Assembly (NCBI RefSeq): GCF_022179305.1
Contig: NZ_BPQP01000032.1
Coordinates: 1 to 64,000, forward strand
Length of the DNA stretch: 64,000 nt
Direction: 5' to 3'
Source: Methylobacterium iners
GTDB lineage: Bacteria > Pseudomonadota > Alphaproteobacteria > Rhizobiales > Beijerinckiaceae
Position numbers and translations under genes: made by a program. Of this stretch, positions 1 through 7,853 are shown piece by piece. Under the pieces are notes generated by a model. That model did no database searches. It had not been told where the DNA came from and saw only the letters and a program-made list of their open reading frames with translations. Position 1 is the first letter of the stretch; every line of letters begins with the position of its first letter.

Positions 1-373
1 ATGATCATGGGGCCTCTCCCTGTGCTGCGAGGTCCGTTGGCGCGGCCTCGATCAACTGTTCAGGTTGCGGGTCTTCAGGGGCGGGCGGGGACCTGGCCGG
101 ACTACGGTGTTGCCACCACGGACCCAACGGTCTCCCGCCCGCTTCCAGCCTGACACATCCCCCACACACAGGGACCCAGAGCCGCCGGCACAGCCATGCC
201 TGGCACTCGGCGAGGTTCTGGGTTCCGGGCTCGCCTGCGGCGCCCCGGAATGACAAAGGGGTTGTGAAGAAGCCCCCTCTGGCGCCGCGGGTCGGGCTGG
301 TTCCGCCTGCTACCGCGGAGGGTCAGCCAGCCCCACCTCCAACTCCTCCCCACAGGGGCGGAAGAGGTGCCCC
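1..373. other. Intergenic region, no gene supported
   Basis: No reading frame here resembles a protein I know. The long minus-strand frame crossing the region is the antisense shadow of real genes. The only recognisable item is a half-copy of a dispersed palindromic repeat near 190-254. Confidence 0.5.
190..254. repeat. Solitary half-copy of dispersed palindromic repeat
   Basis: The stretch CGCCTGCGGCGCCCCGGAA followed by TGAC, with a less conserved flank containing CATGCCTGGCACT, matches the right arm of the full inverted repeat at 11,190-11,242. The left arm is not recognisable here. The unit resembles the short extragenic palindromes scattered through Methylobacterium-like genomes. Confidence 0.6.
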
Positions 374-775
374 TCACCCCGCCTGAGCGCTCGCGTCCAT
401 GTGCATTAGCTCCCAGACATGGCCGTCGAGATCTTGGAAGCTCACGCCGTACATGAAGCCGTAATCCATCGCCGGCTTCCAGGGCTTGGCGCTGGCCGCG
501 AGCGCCCGTGCGAGCAGATCGTCCACCTCCTCGCGGCTCTCCGCCGAGAGGCAGGTCGGGACCTCCGTCGCCCTGTGGGCGTCGCTGATCTCGCCGGTGA
601 TGAAGTCGCGGAAGCGCGCCTCGGTCAGCAGCATGACGAAGCTCGTCTCGGACACGATCATGCAGGCGGCGTTCGCGTCGGTCATCCGAGCGTCGAAGCC
701 GAAGCCGAGCGCCGAGAAGAAGGTCTTGGAGGCCTCCAGATCCTTCACCGGCAGGTTGACGAAGATCATGCGCAT
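374..775 (-). CDS. VOC family (glyoxalase/bleomycin-resistance fold) protein
   Basis: A 133-aa protein with the betaalphabetabetabeta pattern of the vicinal-oxygen-chelate superfamily. It starts MRMIFVNLPVKDLEASK, has a FFSALGFGFD segment near residue 20, and ends with the typical FQDLDGHVWELMHMD strand near residues 115-130. Start chosen at 775 because an AGGAG lies nine bases upstream; the ATG at 784 abuts that AGGAG and is unlikely to be used. It lies 15 bp downstream of the agmatinase-like gene, probably in one operon. VOC proteins include metal-dependent lyases, dioxygenases and drug-binding proteins; which applies here cannot be told. Confidence 0.85.
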   Translation of the reverse strand: MRMIFVNLPVKDLEASKTFFSALGFGFDARMTDANAACMIVSETSFVMLLTEARFRDFITGEISDAHRATEVPTCLSAESREEVDDLLARALAASAKPWKPAMDYGFMYGVSFQDLDGHVWELMHMDASAQAG

Positions 776-790
776 GGCAGGCATCTCCTC

Positions 791-1807
791 TTAGGGCGTC
801 GGGTCCGCGGCCTCCCGTCGCCGGGCGACGCCCTCCGCCAGCAGGCACAGGATCTCGAAGGCGAGCGTCGCCCCGGCGAGCGCGGTGACGCCGGTGATGT
901 CGAGGGGCGGCGCCACCTCGACGACGTCCGCCCCGACGAGGTCGAGGCCGCGGAGCGCCCGGACCAGGAACAGGGCCTCGCGCGAGCTGAAGCCGCCCCA
1001 TTCCGGCGTGCCGGTGCCCGGTGCGTAGGCGGGATCGAGGGCGTCGATGTCGAAGCTGAGATAAGCCGGCGCCTCGCCGACGAGGGTCCTGGCCTCGGCC
1101 ACCACCTCCGGCAGGCCGCGCACCAGCACCTCCTCCATCGGGATGACGCGCATGCCTTGCGCCAGCGCCCAATCGCGCTCGTCGGCGGCATCGAGGCTGC
1201 CGCGGATGCCGATCTGCACGCAGCGGCGTGGATCGAGGACGCCGTCCTCCACCGCCCGGCGGAACGGCGTGCCGTGGGTGAGCCGGGTGCCGTCGTACTG
1301 GGAATCGTCGGTGTCGGAGTGGGCGTCGATGTGGATGAGCCCGAGCGGCCGGTCGCGGCCGAGCGCCCGCAGGATGGGATAGGTGACGAGGTGATCGCCG
1401 CCGACCGAGAGCGGAACGATGCCGGCCGCTCGCAGCGGCGCCACGAAGGCCTCGATCCGGCGGCAGGTCTCGGCCGCGTCGATGGGGTTCACGGGCACGT
1501 CGCCGACATCCGCGCAGGCGGCGATCTCGTAGGGCGCGATCCCGGTGACGGGGTTGAAGAGGCGGGTGCCGGTCGAGGCCTCGCGCACCCCGCGCGGACC
1601 GAGGCGGGCACCCGGGCGGTTGGTGGTGGCCCCGTCGAAGGGAATGCCGAGAAGCGCGATGTCGATGGCGCCGGGGGCTGAGGCCGGATCGATGAGCGGC
1701 AGGCGCATGAAGCTCGCCACGCCCGAGAAGCGCGGGCTCGCCATCCCGACAGCCGGCTTGTGGCGCGCGATCCGCGCGGCATCGGCCTCGCTCAGGGGCT
1801 GCCTCAT
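791..1807 (-). CDS. speB: Agmatinase / ureohydrolase family protein
   Basis: A 338-aa arginase-superfamily enzyme, predicted to hydrolyse agmatine (or a related guanidino compound) to putrescine and urea in the cytoplasm. The binuclear Mn-binding motifs are visible: GGDH near residue 128, DAHSDTDD near 150 and [20 protein letters not shown] near 235. Start chosen at 1807 because GGAGGAGG precedes it by a few bases; the frame stays open for 32 further codons upstream without family resemblance. Likely co-transcribed with the VOC gene downstream. Guanidinobutyrase or another ureohydrolase specificity is possible, so the symbol is tentative. Confidence 0.85.
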   Translation of the reverse strand: MRQPLSEADAARIARHKPAVGMASPRFSGVASFMRLPLIDPASAPGAIDIALLGIPFDGATTNRPGARLGPRGVREASTGTRLFNPVTGIAPYEIAACADVGDVPVNPIDAAETCRRIEAFVAPLRAAGIVPLSVGGDHLVTYPILRALGRDRPLGLIHIDAHSDTDDSQYDGTRLTHGTPFRRAVEDGVLDPRRCVQIGIRGSLDAADERDWALAQGMRVIPMEEVLVRGLPEVVAEARTLVGEAPAYLSFDIDALDPAYAPGTGTPEWGGFSSREALFLVRALRGLDLVGADVVEVAPPLDITGVTALAGATLAFEILCLLAEGVARRREAADPTP

Positions 1808-1917
1808 GCCCTCCTCCTCGAACCCTCTTCGCTTGCCGCGAGGATGCGTGCATGGGCTCGCACAGATCAAGCGCCGCGCGTCGCGACCGCGTGGTCCAGG
1901 CATTTCGGCGCTTCGCG

Positions 1918-1946
1918 TTGACGGGGCGGAGCCGTATGGCTATAGA
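1918..1946 (+). promoter_or_regulatory. Predicted sigma-70-type promoter of rpsT
   Basis: TTGACG at 1918-1923 and TATAGA at 1941-1946 are separated by exactly 17 bases, a near-consensus housekeeping promoter. It points at rpsT and would give a leader of about 120 nt. Seen in sequence; activity is inferred. Confidence 0.7.
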
Positions 1947-2075
1947 CGCCGCTTCGCCGACGGATGCGGGTCTGAGCCCGCCCGTCGGCTTCGCCATTGC
2001 CCCAATCACTTTCGCGTTTCCCGACACCTGAGCCCGCGGGCTCGTCGGGACCGCCCGACGAGACGAGGATGCCCC

Positions 2076-2342
2076 ATGGCCAACACCGTGTCGGCCAAGA
2101 AGATGACCCGCAAGATCGCGAAGCGGACTGCCGTGAACCGTTCGCGTCGCTCGCGCATGCGCACCTTCGTCCGCAAGGTCGAGGAGGCGATCGCCTCCGG
2201 TGATCAGAGCGTGGCCCTCGACGCGCTGCGCGCGGCGGAGCCCGAGATCATGCGGGCCGCGCAGAACGGCATCGTTCACAAGAACAACGCCTCCCGGAAG
2301 GTCTCGCGCCTCACCGCGCGGGTGAAGGCGCTGGCCGCCTGA
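2076..2342 (+). CDS. rpsT: 30S ribosomal protein S20
   Basis: An 88-aa basic protein that binds 16S rRNA during early assembly of the small subunit. It begins [18 protein letters not shown] and ends with a lysine-rich helix containing [15 protein letters not shown], both diagnostic of S20. Its length is normal for the family. A near-consensus promoter lies about 130 bp upstream and a strong intrinsic terminator about 28 bp downstream, so it is probably monocistronic. rpsT immediately before dnaA is a common arrangement in Alphaproteobacteria. Confidence 0.97.
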   Translation: MANTVSAKKMTRKIAKRTAVNRSRRSRMRTFVRKVEEAIASGDQSVALDALRAAEPEIMRAAQNGIVHKNNASRKVSRLTARVKALAA

Positions 2343-2370
2343 TCCTTTCCGCCATCGACGATTTTAGGAA

Positions 2371-2398
2371 GAGCCCGGCGCCAGCGCCGGGCTCTTTT
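2371..2398 (+). terminator. Rho-independent terminator of rpsT
   Basis: A perfect 11-bp stem, GAGCCCGGCGC (2371-2381) and its complement (2384-2394), is followed by TTTT. It is placed directly after rpsT. Confidence 0.9.
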
Positions 2399-2441
2399 CG
2401 TTCCGGATCCTAACCCGTCGGACCGATTGCTTCGCGCGCGG

Positions 2442-2609
2442 CCCTTTCCCGGACGCCTGGAGCGCCAGCGGAAGGCGATTCGGGATCCAGCCGATGCTTT
2501 GCCGCGTCAGCGGCTCCTGACCACCGGCGCCGAGGTTCGGACGCTTCGCGGCCTCCCGTGCTGGACCCCGGATCGGGTTCCGCTGACGCTCCACCCGTCC
2601 GGGGAAGGG
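2442..2609. repeat. Long imperfect inverted repeat (50-bp arms)
   Basis: Bases 2442-2491 and 2560-2609 are near-perfect reverse complements (about nine mismatches in 50), separated by a 68-bp centre. The arms begin CCCTTTCCCGGACG and end GGGATCCAGC. No coding frame is convincing, and the structure looks like a MITE-sized or REP-derived palindromic element. Confidence 0.75.
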
Positions 2610-3132
2610 CGTGGTTGAAACAGCGGAAGCGATCAGGTGGCACCGCATCACGACATGTTCGTCGCGGAGAAGGTGGTGGGCGACGCTTCCCCGGCCTGGC
2701 CATCCCCGCTGATCCAGCGCCCGCAGCAAGCCTCCTGCGCGCTCCGCCCACCCCCACGCGCCGTTAACGCTGTTGCGAATCTTGCGCGTTGCGGAATCTA
2801 GGCGCGTGTGTAGATTAATGATGTCTCGCCGAAAGCGAGCAAATTCACTGTTTTTTCAGACATGCCCGAATCGTCCGCAAGATCTCGGGCGAAACTCGAC
2901 TCTGCGCGGGTCAAAGTGACCATGCGAGCCACGCCTCTTGCTGGATTCCGGCGCAGGCTTGTTAGGAGAACCGTAGCTTATTGTTGATAGGGTCGGTTCA
3001 TAGACGAAAGCCTGCGGTGGAGGGATTGACTCCATCGCGATGTTCTGGGTCTCGCGATCGTCTCGCGGGGCGCAACCACAGTGACGTGTGCGTACGCGCT
3101 GAAGGCGGGCTCGCCCGGGCGCGAGGAGAGCG
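2610..3132. other. Long dnaA upstream region, AT-richer patch, possible origin-proximal DNA
   Basis: About 520 bp without a supported gene. Bases ~2,790-2,865 are clearly richer in A and T than the surroundings. No TTATCCACA-type DnaA box could be found by eye on either strand, so an origin is not claimed. A dnaA promoter presumably lies here. Confidence 0.3.
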
Positions 3133-4650
3133 ATGATGCAGGTCGACGGGAGCGCAGCAGGGAATACGGAGGCTGCCGGTGGCGGGGCGGGTGGCGTCGA
3201 TATGGTGTCCGCCTGGGCCCGCGTGAAGCGTCGCCTGCGCGCCGAACTCGGCGAGGACGTGTTCGCCAGCTGGTTCGCCCGCCTCGAACTCGACGCCGTC
3301 AGCAACGGCACGGCCCGCCTCACCGTGCCGACGCGCTTCCTGAAGAGCTGGATCGAGTCCCATTACCTCGACCGCGTGCTCACCACCTTCCGCAGCGAGG
3401 TCGAGACGGTGTCGCGCATCGAGGTGGCCGTCCGCGGCGCCGCGGCGCCCGTCCGCCCCCTGTCGGGCGCGCCCAAGCCCCACGCTCCGGCGAGCCCGCT
3501 GGCCCGCCTCCAGGCCGCCGGCACGCCGGCGCCGGTCCAGGGCGACCTGACGCTGCCCGCCGAAGCCGACGCCCTCCCCGCCGCCCGCGGCGACGCCGGC
3601 TCAGGCGACCTGAACGGCGCCCCCCTCGACAACCGCCTCACCTTCGCGAATTTCGTGGTCGGGCGCTCGAACGCCCTGGCGCATGCCGCCGCCGAGCGCG
3701 TGGCCCGCAACGACGACGCGACCGCGCTCTACAACCCGCTCTACCTCCATGCCGGCGTGGGCCTGGGCAAGACCCACCTCCTCCACGGCATCGGCCACGC
3801 CGCCCGCGAGAGCGGCCGCCGGGTCATCTATCTCACCGCCGACCGCTTCATGTACGGCTTCGTCAACGCCCTGAAGACCCAGAGCGCGCTGGCCTTCAAG
3901 GAGCGCCTGCGCGCCATCGACCTGCTCATCCTCGACGACGTGCAGTTCATCCAGGGCAAGTCGATCCAGGCCGAGTTCGGTCACACCATCAACGCCCTGA
4001 TCGATGCCGGCCGCCAGATCGTCGTCGCCTCCGACCGCCCGCCGACGGAGCTCGAAGCCCTCGAGGAGCGCGTGCGCTCGCGCCTCGGCGGCGGCCTCGT
4101 GGTCGAGATCGGCACCCTCGACGAGCAGCTGCGCGCCTCGATCCTCTCCGCCCGGCTCGCCGCGGTGCGGGCGACCCATCCGGGCTTCGAGGTCTCGCCG
4201 ACCGTCGCGACCTACGTCGCCCGCGCGATCACGGCCAATGGCCGCGACCTGGAAGGCGCCGTGAACCGGCTGCTCGCCCACGCGACGCTCACCGGCACCG
4301 CCGTGACGATGGAGACGGCCGAGGCCGCGATCCGCGACCTCGTGAAGAACCGCGAGCCCAAGCGCATCAAGATCGAGGACATCCAGAAGCTGGTGGCCTC
4401 CCGCTACAACGTCTCGCGCTCCGACATCCTGTCCGAGCGGCGCACGGCCGCCGTCGTGAAGCCGCGGCAGATCGCGATGTATCTCTCGAAGGTGCTCACC
4501 CTGCGCTCGCTCCCCGAGATCGGCCGCCGCTTCGGCGGGCGCGATCACACCACGGTGCTCCACGCCGTGCGCAAGATCGACAAGCTCATCGGCGAGGACA
4601 CGCAGCTCAGCGAGGAGGTCGAGCTCCTGAAGCGCATGCTGCAGGATTGA
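3133..4650 (+). CDS. dnaA: Chromosomal replication initiator protein DnaA
   Basis: A 505-aa AAA+ ATPase that binds DnaA boxes and melts the origin. Domain I (WFARLELD, about residues 35-110) is followed by a proline/alanine-rich linker. The AAA+ core shows Walker A GVGLGKTH near residue 214 and Walker [10 protein letters not shown] near 275. The C-terminal DNA-binding domain carries the signature [23 protein letters not shown] lies just upstream of two consecutive ATG codons (3133, 3136). dnaN follows 139 bp downstream, as in most bacteria. Length is normal for alphaproteobacterial DnaA. Confidence 0.97.
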   Translation: MMQVDGSAAGNTEAAGGGAGGVDMVSAWARVKRRLRAELGEDVFASWFARLELDAVSNGTARLTVPTRFLKSWIESHYLDRVLTTFRSEVETVSRIEVAVRGAAAPVRPLSGAPKPHAPASPLARLQAAGTPAPVQGDLTLPAEADALPAARGDAGSGDLNGAPLDNRLTFANFVVGRSNALAHAAAERVARNDDATALYNPLYLHAGVGLGKTHLLHGIGHAARESGRRVIYLTADRFMYGFVNALKTQSALAFKERLRAIDLLILDDVQFIQGKSIQAEFGHTINALIDAGRQIVVASDRPPTELEALEERVRSRLGGGLVVEIGTLDEQLRASILSARLAAVRATHPGFEVSPTVATYVARAITANGRDLEGAVNRLLAHATLTGTAVTMETAEAAIRDLVKNREPKRIKIEDIQKLVASRYNVSRSDILSERRTAAVVKPRQIAMYLSKVLTLRSLPEIGRRFGGRDHTTVLHAVRKIDKLIGEDTQLSEEVELLKRMLQD

Positions 4651-4789
4651 TCGTCGCCGGGAGGGGATGGCTCTCCCGCGGGGTCATTGCGGCCTTGCCT
4701 TCGCGGTTGCGCTTCGCCAAGCTGAATAGCCCTGAGCAACCCCTCAAGACGGCCCCGGTGATGTTCTCCCGGGGCCACGAGTTCCTGCG

Positions 4790-5911
4790 ATGAGAGTCAC
4801 TGTCGAGCGTGCGGCCCTGCTTCGGTCGCTCGGGCACGTCCACCGCGTGGTGGAACGCCGCAACACCATCCCGATCCTCTCGAACGTGCTCCTCCGAGGC
4901 GGGGCGGACGGCCTGCAGCTCAAGGCGACCGACCTCGACATCGAGGTCACCGAGACGGTGCCCGCCGACGTCGTCGATCGCGGCGCCACGACGGTACCGG
5001 CCCACGTCATCTACGACATCGTGCGCAAGCTTCCCGACGGCGCCCAGGTCTCTCTGGAGACCAGCGGCGAGACGGGGCAGATGACGATCCGCTCGGGCCG
5101 CTCGCGCTTCTCGCTCGGCGCGCTGCCCGAGGGCGATTTTCCGGACCTCGCCGCCGGCGAGCTGCCCCACAGCTTCGCGCTGGCGGCCTCCGACCTCAAG
5201 CGACTGATCGAGAAGACCCAGTTCGCGATCTCGACCGAGGAGACGCGATACTACCTCAACGGCATCTACCTGCACACGCTCGAGGTCGACGGGGGCCTGA
5301 AGCTCCGGGCGGTGGCGACGGACGGGCACCGCCTCGCCCGCGTCGAGATGGACGCCCCCGAGGGCAGCCGCGGCATGCCGGGCATCATCGTGCCTCGCAA
5401 GGCCGTGTCCGAGATCCAGAAGCTCGTGGAGGATGGCGGCGAGACCGTCGAGGTCGACCTCTCGCCCTCGAAGATCCGCTTCAAGTTCGCCAGCGGCGTC
5501 GTGCTGATCTCGAAGCTGATCGACGGCACCTTCCCGGACTACCAGCGGGTGATCCCGACGGCCAACGACAAGTTCCTGACCGTGGAGCGCGATCCCTTCG
5601 CCCGCGCCGTCGACCGCGTCTCGACGATCTCGTCCGAGCGCGGCCGGGCCGTGAAGCTCGCCGTGCAGGAGGGGCGCCTCGCGCTCTCGGTCAACAACCC
5701 GGATTCGGGCAGCGCCACGGAGGAGCTCGACGTCGATTACGACGCGGCCGCCCTCGATATCGGCTTCAACGCCCGCTACCTCCTCGACATCACGAGCCAG
5801 CTCGAGGGCGACACCGCCCTGTTCAAGCTCGCCGATCCCGGTTCGCCGACCCTGATCCAGGACCGCGAGGGCGCGGCGGCGCTCTACGTGCTGATGCCGA
5901 TGCGGGTGTGA
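4790..5911 (+). CDS. dnaN: DNA polymerase III subunit beta (sliding clamp)
   Basis: A 373-aa beta clamp, the ring that tethers DNA polymerase to its template. It opens MRVTVERAALLRSLGHVH, contains the conserved NTIPILSNVLL near residue 25, ATDGHRLARV near 175, and ends ALYVLMPMRV, the classic clamp C-terminus. It has the three-domain length expected for the family. It sits between dnaA and recF in the ancestral order dnaA-dnaN-recF. Confidence 0.97.
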   Translation: MRVTVERAALLRSLGHVHRVVERRNTIPILSNVLLRGGADGLQLKATDLDIEVTETVPADVVDRGATTVPAHVIYDIVRKLPDGAQVSLETSGETGQMTIRSGRSRFSLGALPEGDFPDLAAGELPHSFALAASDLKRLIEKTQFAISTEETRYYLNGIYLHTLEVDGGLKLRAVATDGHRLARVEMDAPEGSRGMPGIIVPRKAVSEIQKLVEDGGETVEVDLSPSKIRFKFASGVVLISKLIDGTFPDYQRVIPTANDKFLTVERDPFARAVDRVSTISSERGRAVKLAVQEGRLALSVNNPDSGSATEELDVDYDAAALDIGFNARYLLDITSQLEGDTALFKLADPGSPTLIQDREGAAALYVLMPMRV

Positions 5912-5945
5912 GCGAGGCTGTTTCGCGATAGGCCAGGACACTGAG

Positions 5946-7100
5946 CTGCAGGATCTGCCATTAGGCGGTGGCGCGCGCCTCACCCGCCTGATCTGCCGCG
6001 ACTTCCGCAACCACGCCGATCTCGACCTTTCGGTCGGCAACAGCTTCGTGGCGCTGGTGGGCGAGAACGGAGCCGGCAAGACCAACCTGCTGGAGGCGAT
6101 CTCGCTGTTCTCGCCGGGCCGGGGCCTGCGGCGCGCCGACCTGCTCGGCATGGCCCGCACCGGCGGGCCGGGCGGTTTCGCCGTCTCGATGACCCTGTCC
6201 TCGGGCGAGGACGAGCACCGGCTCGGGACCGGCTACGAGCCCGCCGCCTATGAGACCCGGGCCGCCCGGGTCTGCCGGATCGATGGGGCCAGCGCTCCCT
6301 CCCCGATCGCCTTCTCGGAATTCCTGCGGGTCGTCTGGCTGACGCCGGACCTCGACGGGCTGTTTCGCGGGCCGGCCGGCGACCGCCGCCGCTTCCTGGA
6401 CAGGCTGGTGCTCGCCGTCGACGCGACCCACGGCGCGCGCGTCGCCGCGATGGATCGGGCGCTGCGCTCGCGCAACCGCCTCCTGGAGGAGCGCCCCGAC
6501 GACAGCCGCTGGCTCGACGCGGTCGAGCGCGAAGTCGCGGAACTCGGCATCGCCGTCGCGCTCGCACGCCGCGAGACCGCCGAGCGGCTCGATCGGCTGA
6601 TTGCGGAGAGCCGCGACGACGCCCAGCCCTTTCCCTGGGCGAGCATCCGCCTGGAGGGCGATCTCGACGACCTCGTCGCGGTCTGGCCGGCGATCGAGGC
6701 CGAGGACCGCTTCCGCGTCGCGATGCGCCAGGGCCGTCACCGCGATCGGGCGGCGGGGCGCTCCCTGATCGGCGCCCAGACCACCGACCTCGTGGTCCGC
6801 CACGGCCCGAAGGACGTGCCCGCGGGAACGGCCTCGACCGGCGAGCAGAAGGCGCTGCTCATCGGCCTCGTCCTCGCCCATGCCCGCCTCGTCCAGGCGA
6901 TGAGCGGGCTCTCGCCCGTGATCCTGCTCGACGAGGTCGCCGCGCATCTCGACCCGCGCCGCCGGGCGGGGCTGTTCGAGGCGCTGGCGGCACTGCCGGG
7001 ACAGGTCTGGATGACGGGGGCGGACGAGGCGCTGTTCGCGGAATTAGAGGGGCGAGCGGATCTGGTGCGGGTGGCGGAGGGGCGGGTGACAAGCCCGTGA
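5946..7100 (+). CDS. recF: DNA replication and repair protein RecF
   Basis: A RecF-family SMC-like ATPase that loads RecA at gaps. Walker A is GENGAGKTN and Walker B is VILLDEVAAHLDPRRR near the C-terminus; the signature STGEQKALL lies between. The N-terminal strand that every RecF has (LTRLICRDFRNHADL) lies upstream of the first in-frame ATG/GTG/TTG, the GTG at 6048. Back to an in-frame stop at 5892 the frame has no canonical start, so initiation at CTG 5946 (AGGA about seven bases upstream) or CTG 5955 is proposed. With the GTG at 6048 the protein would lack its first beta strand. Function is secure; the start is not. Confidence 0.85.
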   Translation: MQDLPLGGGARLTRLICRDFRNHADLDLSVGNSFVALVGENGAGKTNLLEAISLFSPGRGLRRADLLGMARTGGPGGFAVSMTLSSGEDEHRLGTGYEPAAYETRAARVCRIDGASAPSPIAFSEFLRVVWLTPDLDGLFRGPAGDRRRFLDRLVLAVDATHGARVAAMDRALRSRNRLLEERPDDSRWLDAVEREVAELGIAVALARRETAERLDRLIAESRDDAQPFPWASIRLEGDLDDLVAVWPAIEAEDRFRVAMRQGRHRDRAAGRSLIGAQTTDLVVRHGPKDVPAGTASTGEQKALLIGLVLAHARLVQAMSGLSPVILLDEVAAHLDPRRRAGLFEALAALPGQVWMTGADEALFAELEGRADLVRVAEGRVTSP

Positions 7101-7110
7101 GGTCGCGCCC

Positions 7111-7515
7111 TCAAGTAAGGGCCGACGTGATGTCCGTCCTCGAGAAATCGTTGCCGACGAACAGGAGCGGCACGTCATGGGTCCGCGCACAGACGTAGGC
7201 GAAGCAGTCACCGATGTTCAGTTGAGCCGGGTGACCGCGGCCCTTGCCGTACCGAGCATGCGCAAGGAGCGCAATGTGGGCCTCACCACCGGCGATAGGG
7301 ACGAACGCGATGTCCGCCTCGTTGAGAAATCGGCGCATTTCCTCCTCGCCGTCCTCCCCCGTGTATCCACGTTTCCGGCACAGAGCCATCACCGTCTCGA
7401 AGACCGCGAAAGCGGAGGTGATCGGCTCATTGGCGGATCGAAGGCAGTCGGCGACGGCCAAGTACCCGGGCTCTGCGCATAGGATGGCGACGAGCGCCGA
7501 GGCGTCGACGAACAT
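7111..7515 (-). CDS. vapC: PIN-domain toxin, VapC-type ribonuclease
   Basis: A 134-aa PIN-domain protein, predicted to cleave RNA and slow growth when freed from its antitoxin. The acidic catalytic residues are in place: D4 in MFVDAS, E40 in AVFETVMAL, D103 in NIGDCFAY, and a further acidic cluster in FVGNDFSRTD. Start at ATG 7515 overlaps the antitoxin stop as TGATG, implying translational coupling; a GTG lies one codon upstream. It ends 10 bp from recF, convergently. Confidence 0.88.
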   Translation of the reverse strand: MFVDASALVAILCAEPGYLAVADCLRSANEPITSAFAVFETVMALCRKRGYTGEDGEEEMRRFLNEADIAFVPIAGGEAHIALLAHARYGKGRGHPAQLNIGDCFAYVCARTHDVPLLFVGNDFSRTDITSALT

Positions 7516-7754
7516 CACTCCTCGTAGAGGCTGTCGTAGAACGCCTTATCCGCCTTCAGCCCCGTGTCCGGATAGCTGGCGATGCGATCCTGGATCGGCT
7601 TGATGCGTGCGAGGAAGTCCGCAAGCGACTCCTCACGCCGCTTCAATTCGTTCGTAAGTGCCAGCCGGACCGCCTCGGTCTTGCTCACCCGTGCGCGCGA
7701 TGCCAGTTCTTCGGCAAGGCGGTTGACCTCTTCGCTGCGGATGTTCAGGGGCAT
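7515..7754 (-). CDS. vapB: VapB-like / PSK-type antitoxin
   Basis: A 79-aa antitoxin that should bind VapC and repress its own operon. The N-terminal half (MPLNIRSEEVNRLAEELA...SKTEAVRLALTNEL) has the beta-helix-helix look of PSK-family transcription factors. The C-terminal tail ending KAFYDSLYEE is the likely toxin-binding segment. ATG 7754 is preferred to GTG 7763 because GGTGAG lies five bases upstream. The toxin gene overlaps its stop. Confidence 0.85.
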   Translation of the reverse strand: MPLNIRSEEVNRLAEELASRARVSKTEAVRLALTNELKRREESLADFLARIKPIQDRIASYPDTGLKADKAFYDSLYEE

Positions 7755-7760
7755 GGCACT

Positions 7761-7800
7761 CACCGTGTGTAGGCAGTCCGCATATATCGTCTACACGGTG
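7761..7800. promoter_or_regulatory. Inverted repeat, probable vapBC operator
   Basis: CACCGTGTGTAG (7761-7772) and CTACACGGTG (7791-7800) form an imperfect inverted repeat around CATATATCGT. It lies directly upstream of the antitoxin gene, where TA autorepressor complexes bind, and between divergent vapB and recQ. Confidence 0.6.
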
Positions 7801-7853
7801 GCGATACAACCGTTCGGCGCATATCCTCCCTTGGCCCACATCAAAGATTCGGC

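Noticed and set aside
102-2279. Very long minus-strand open frame covering several genes
   Set aside because: Its translation is arginine- and proline-rich noise typical of antisense frames in high-GC DNA; real genes (VOC, ureohydrolase, rpsT) explain the region.
2610-3132. oriC
   Set aside because: No DnaA-box cluster could be identified by eye; calling an origin would be a guess.
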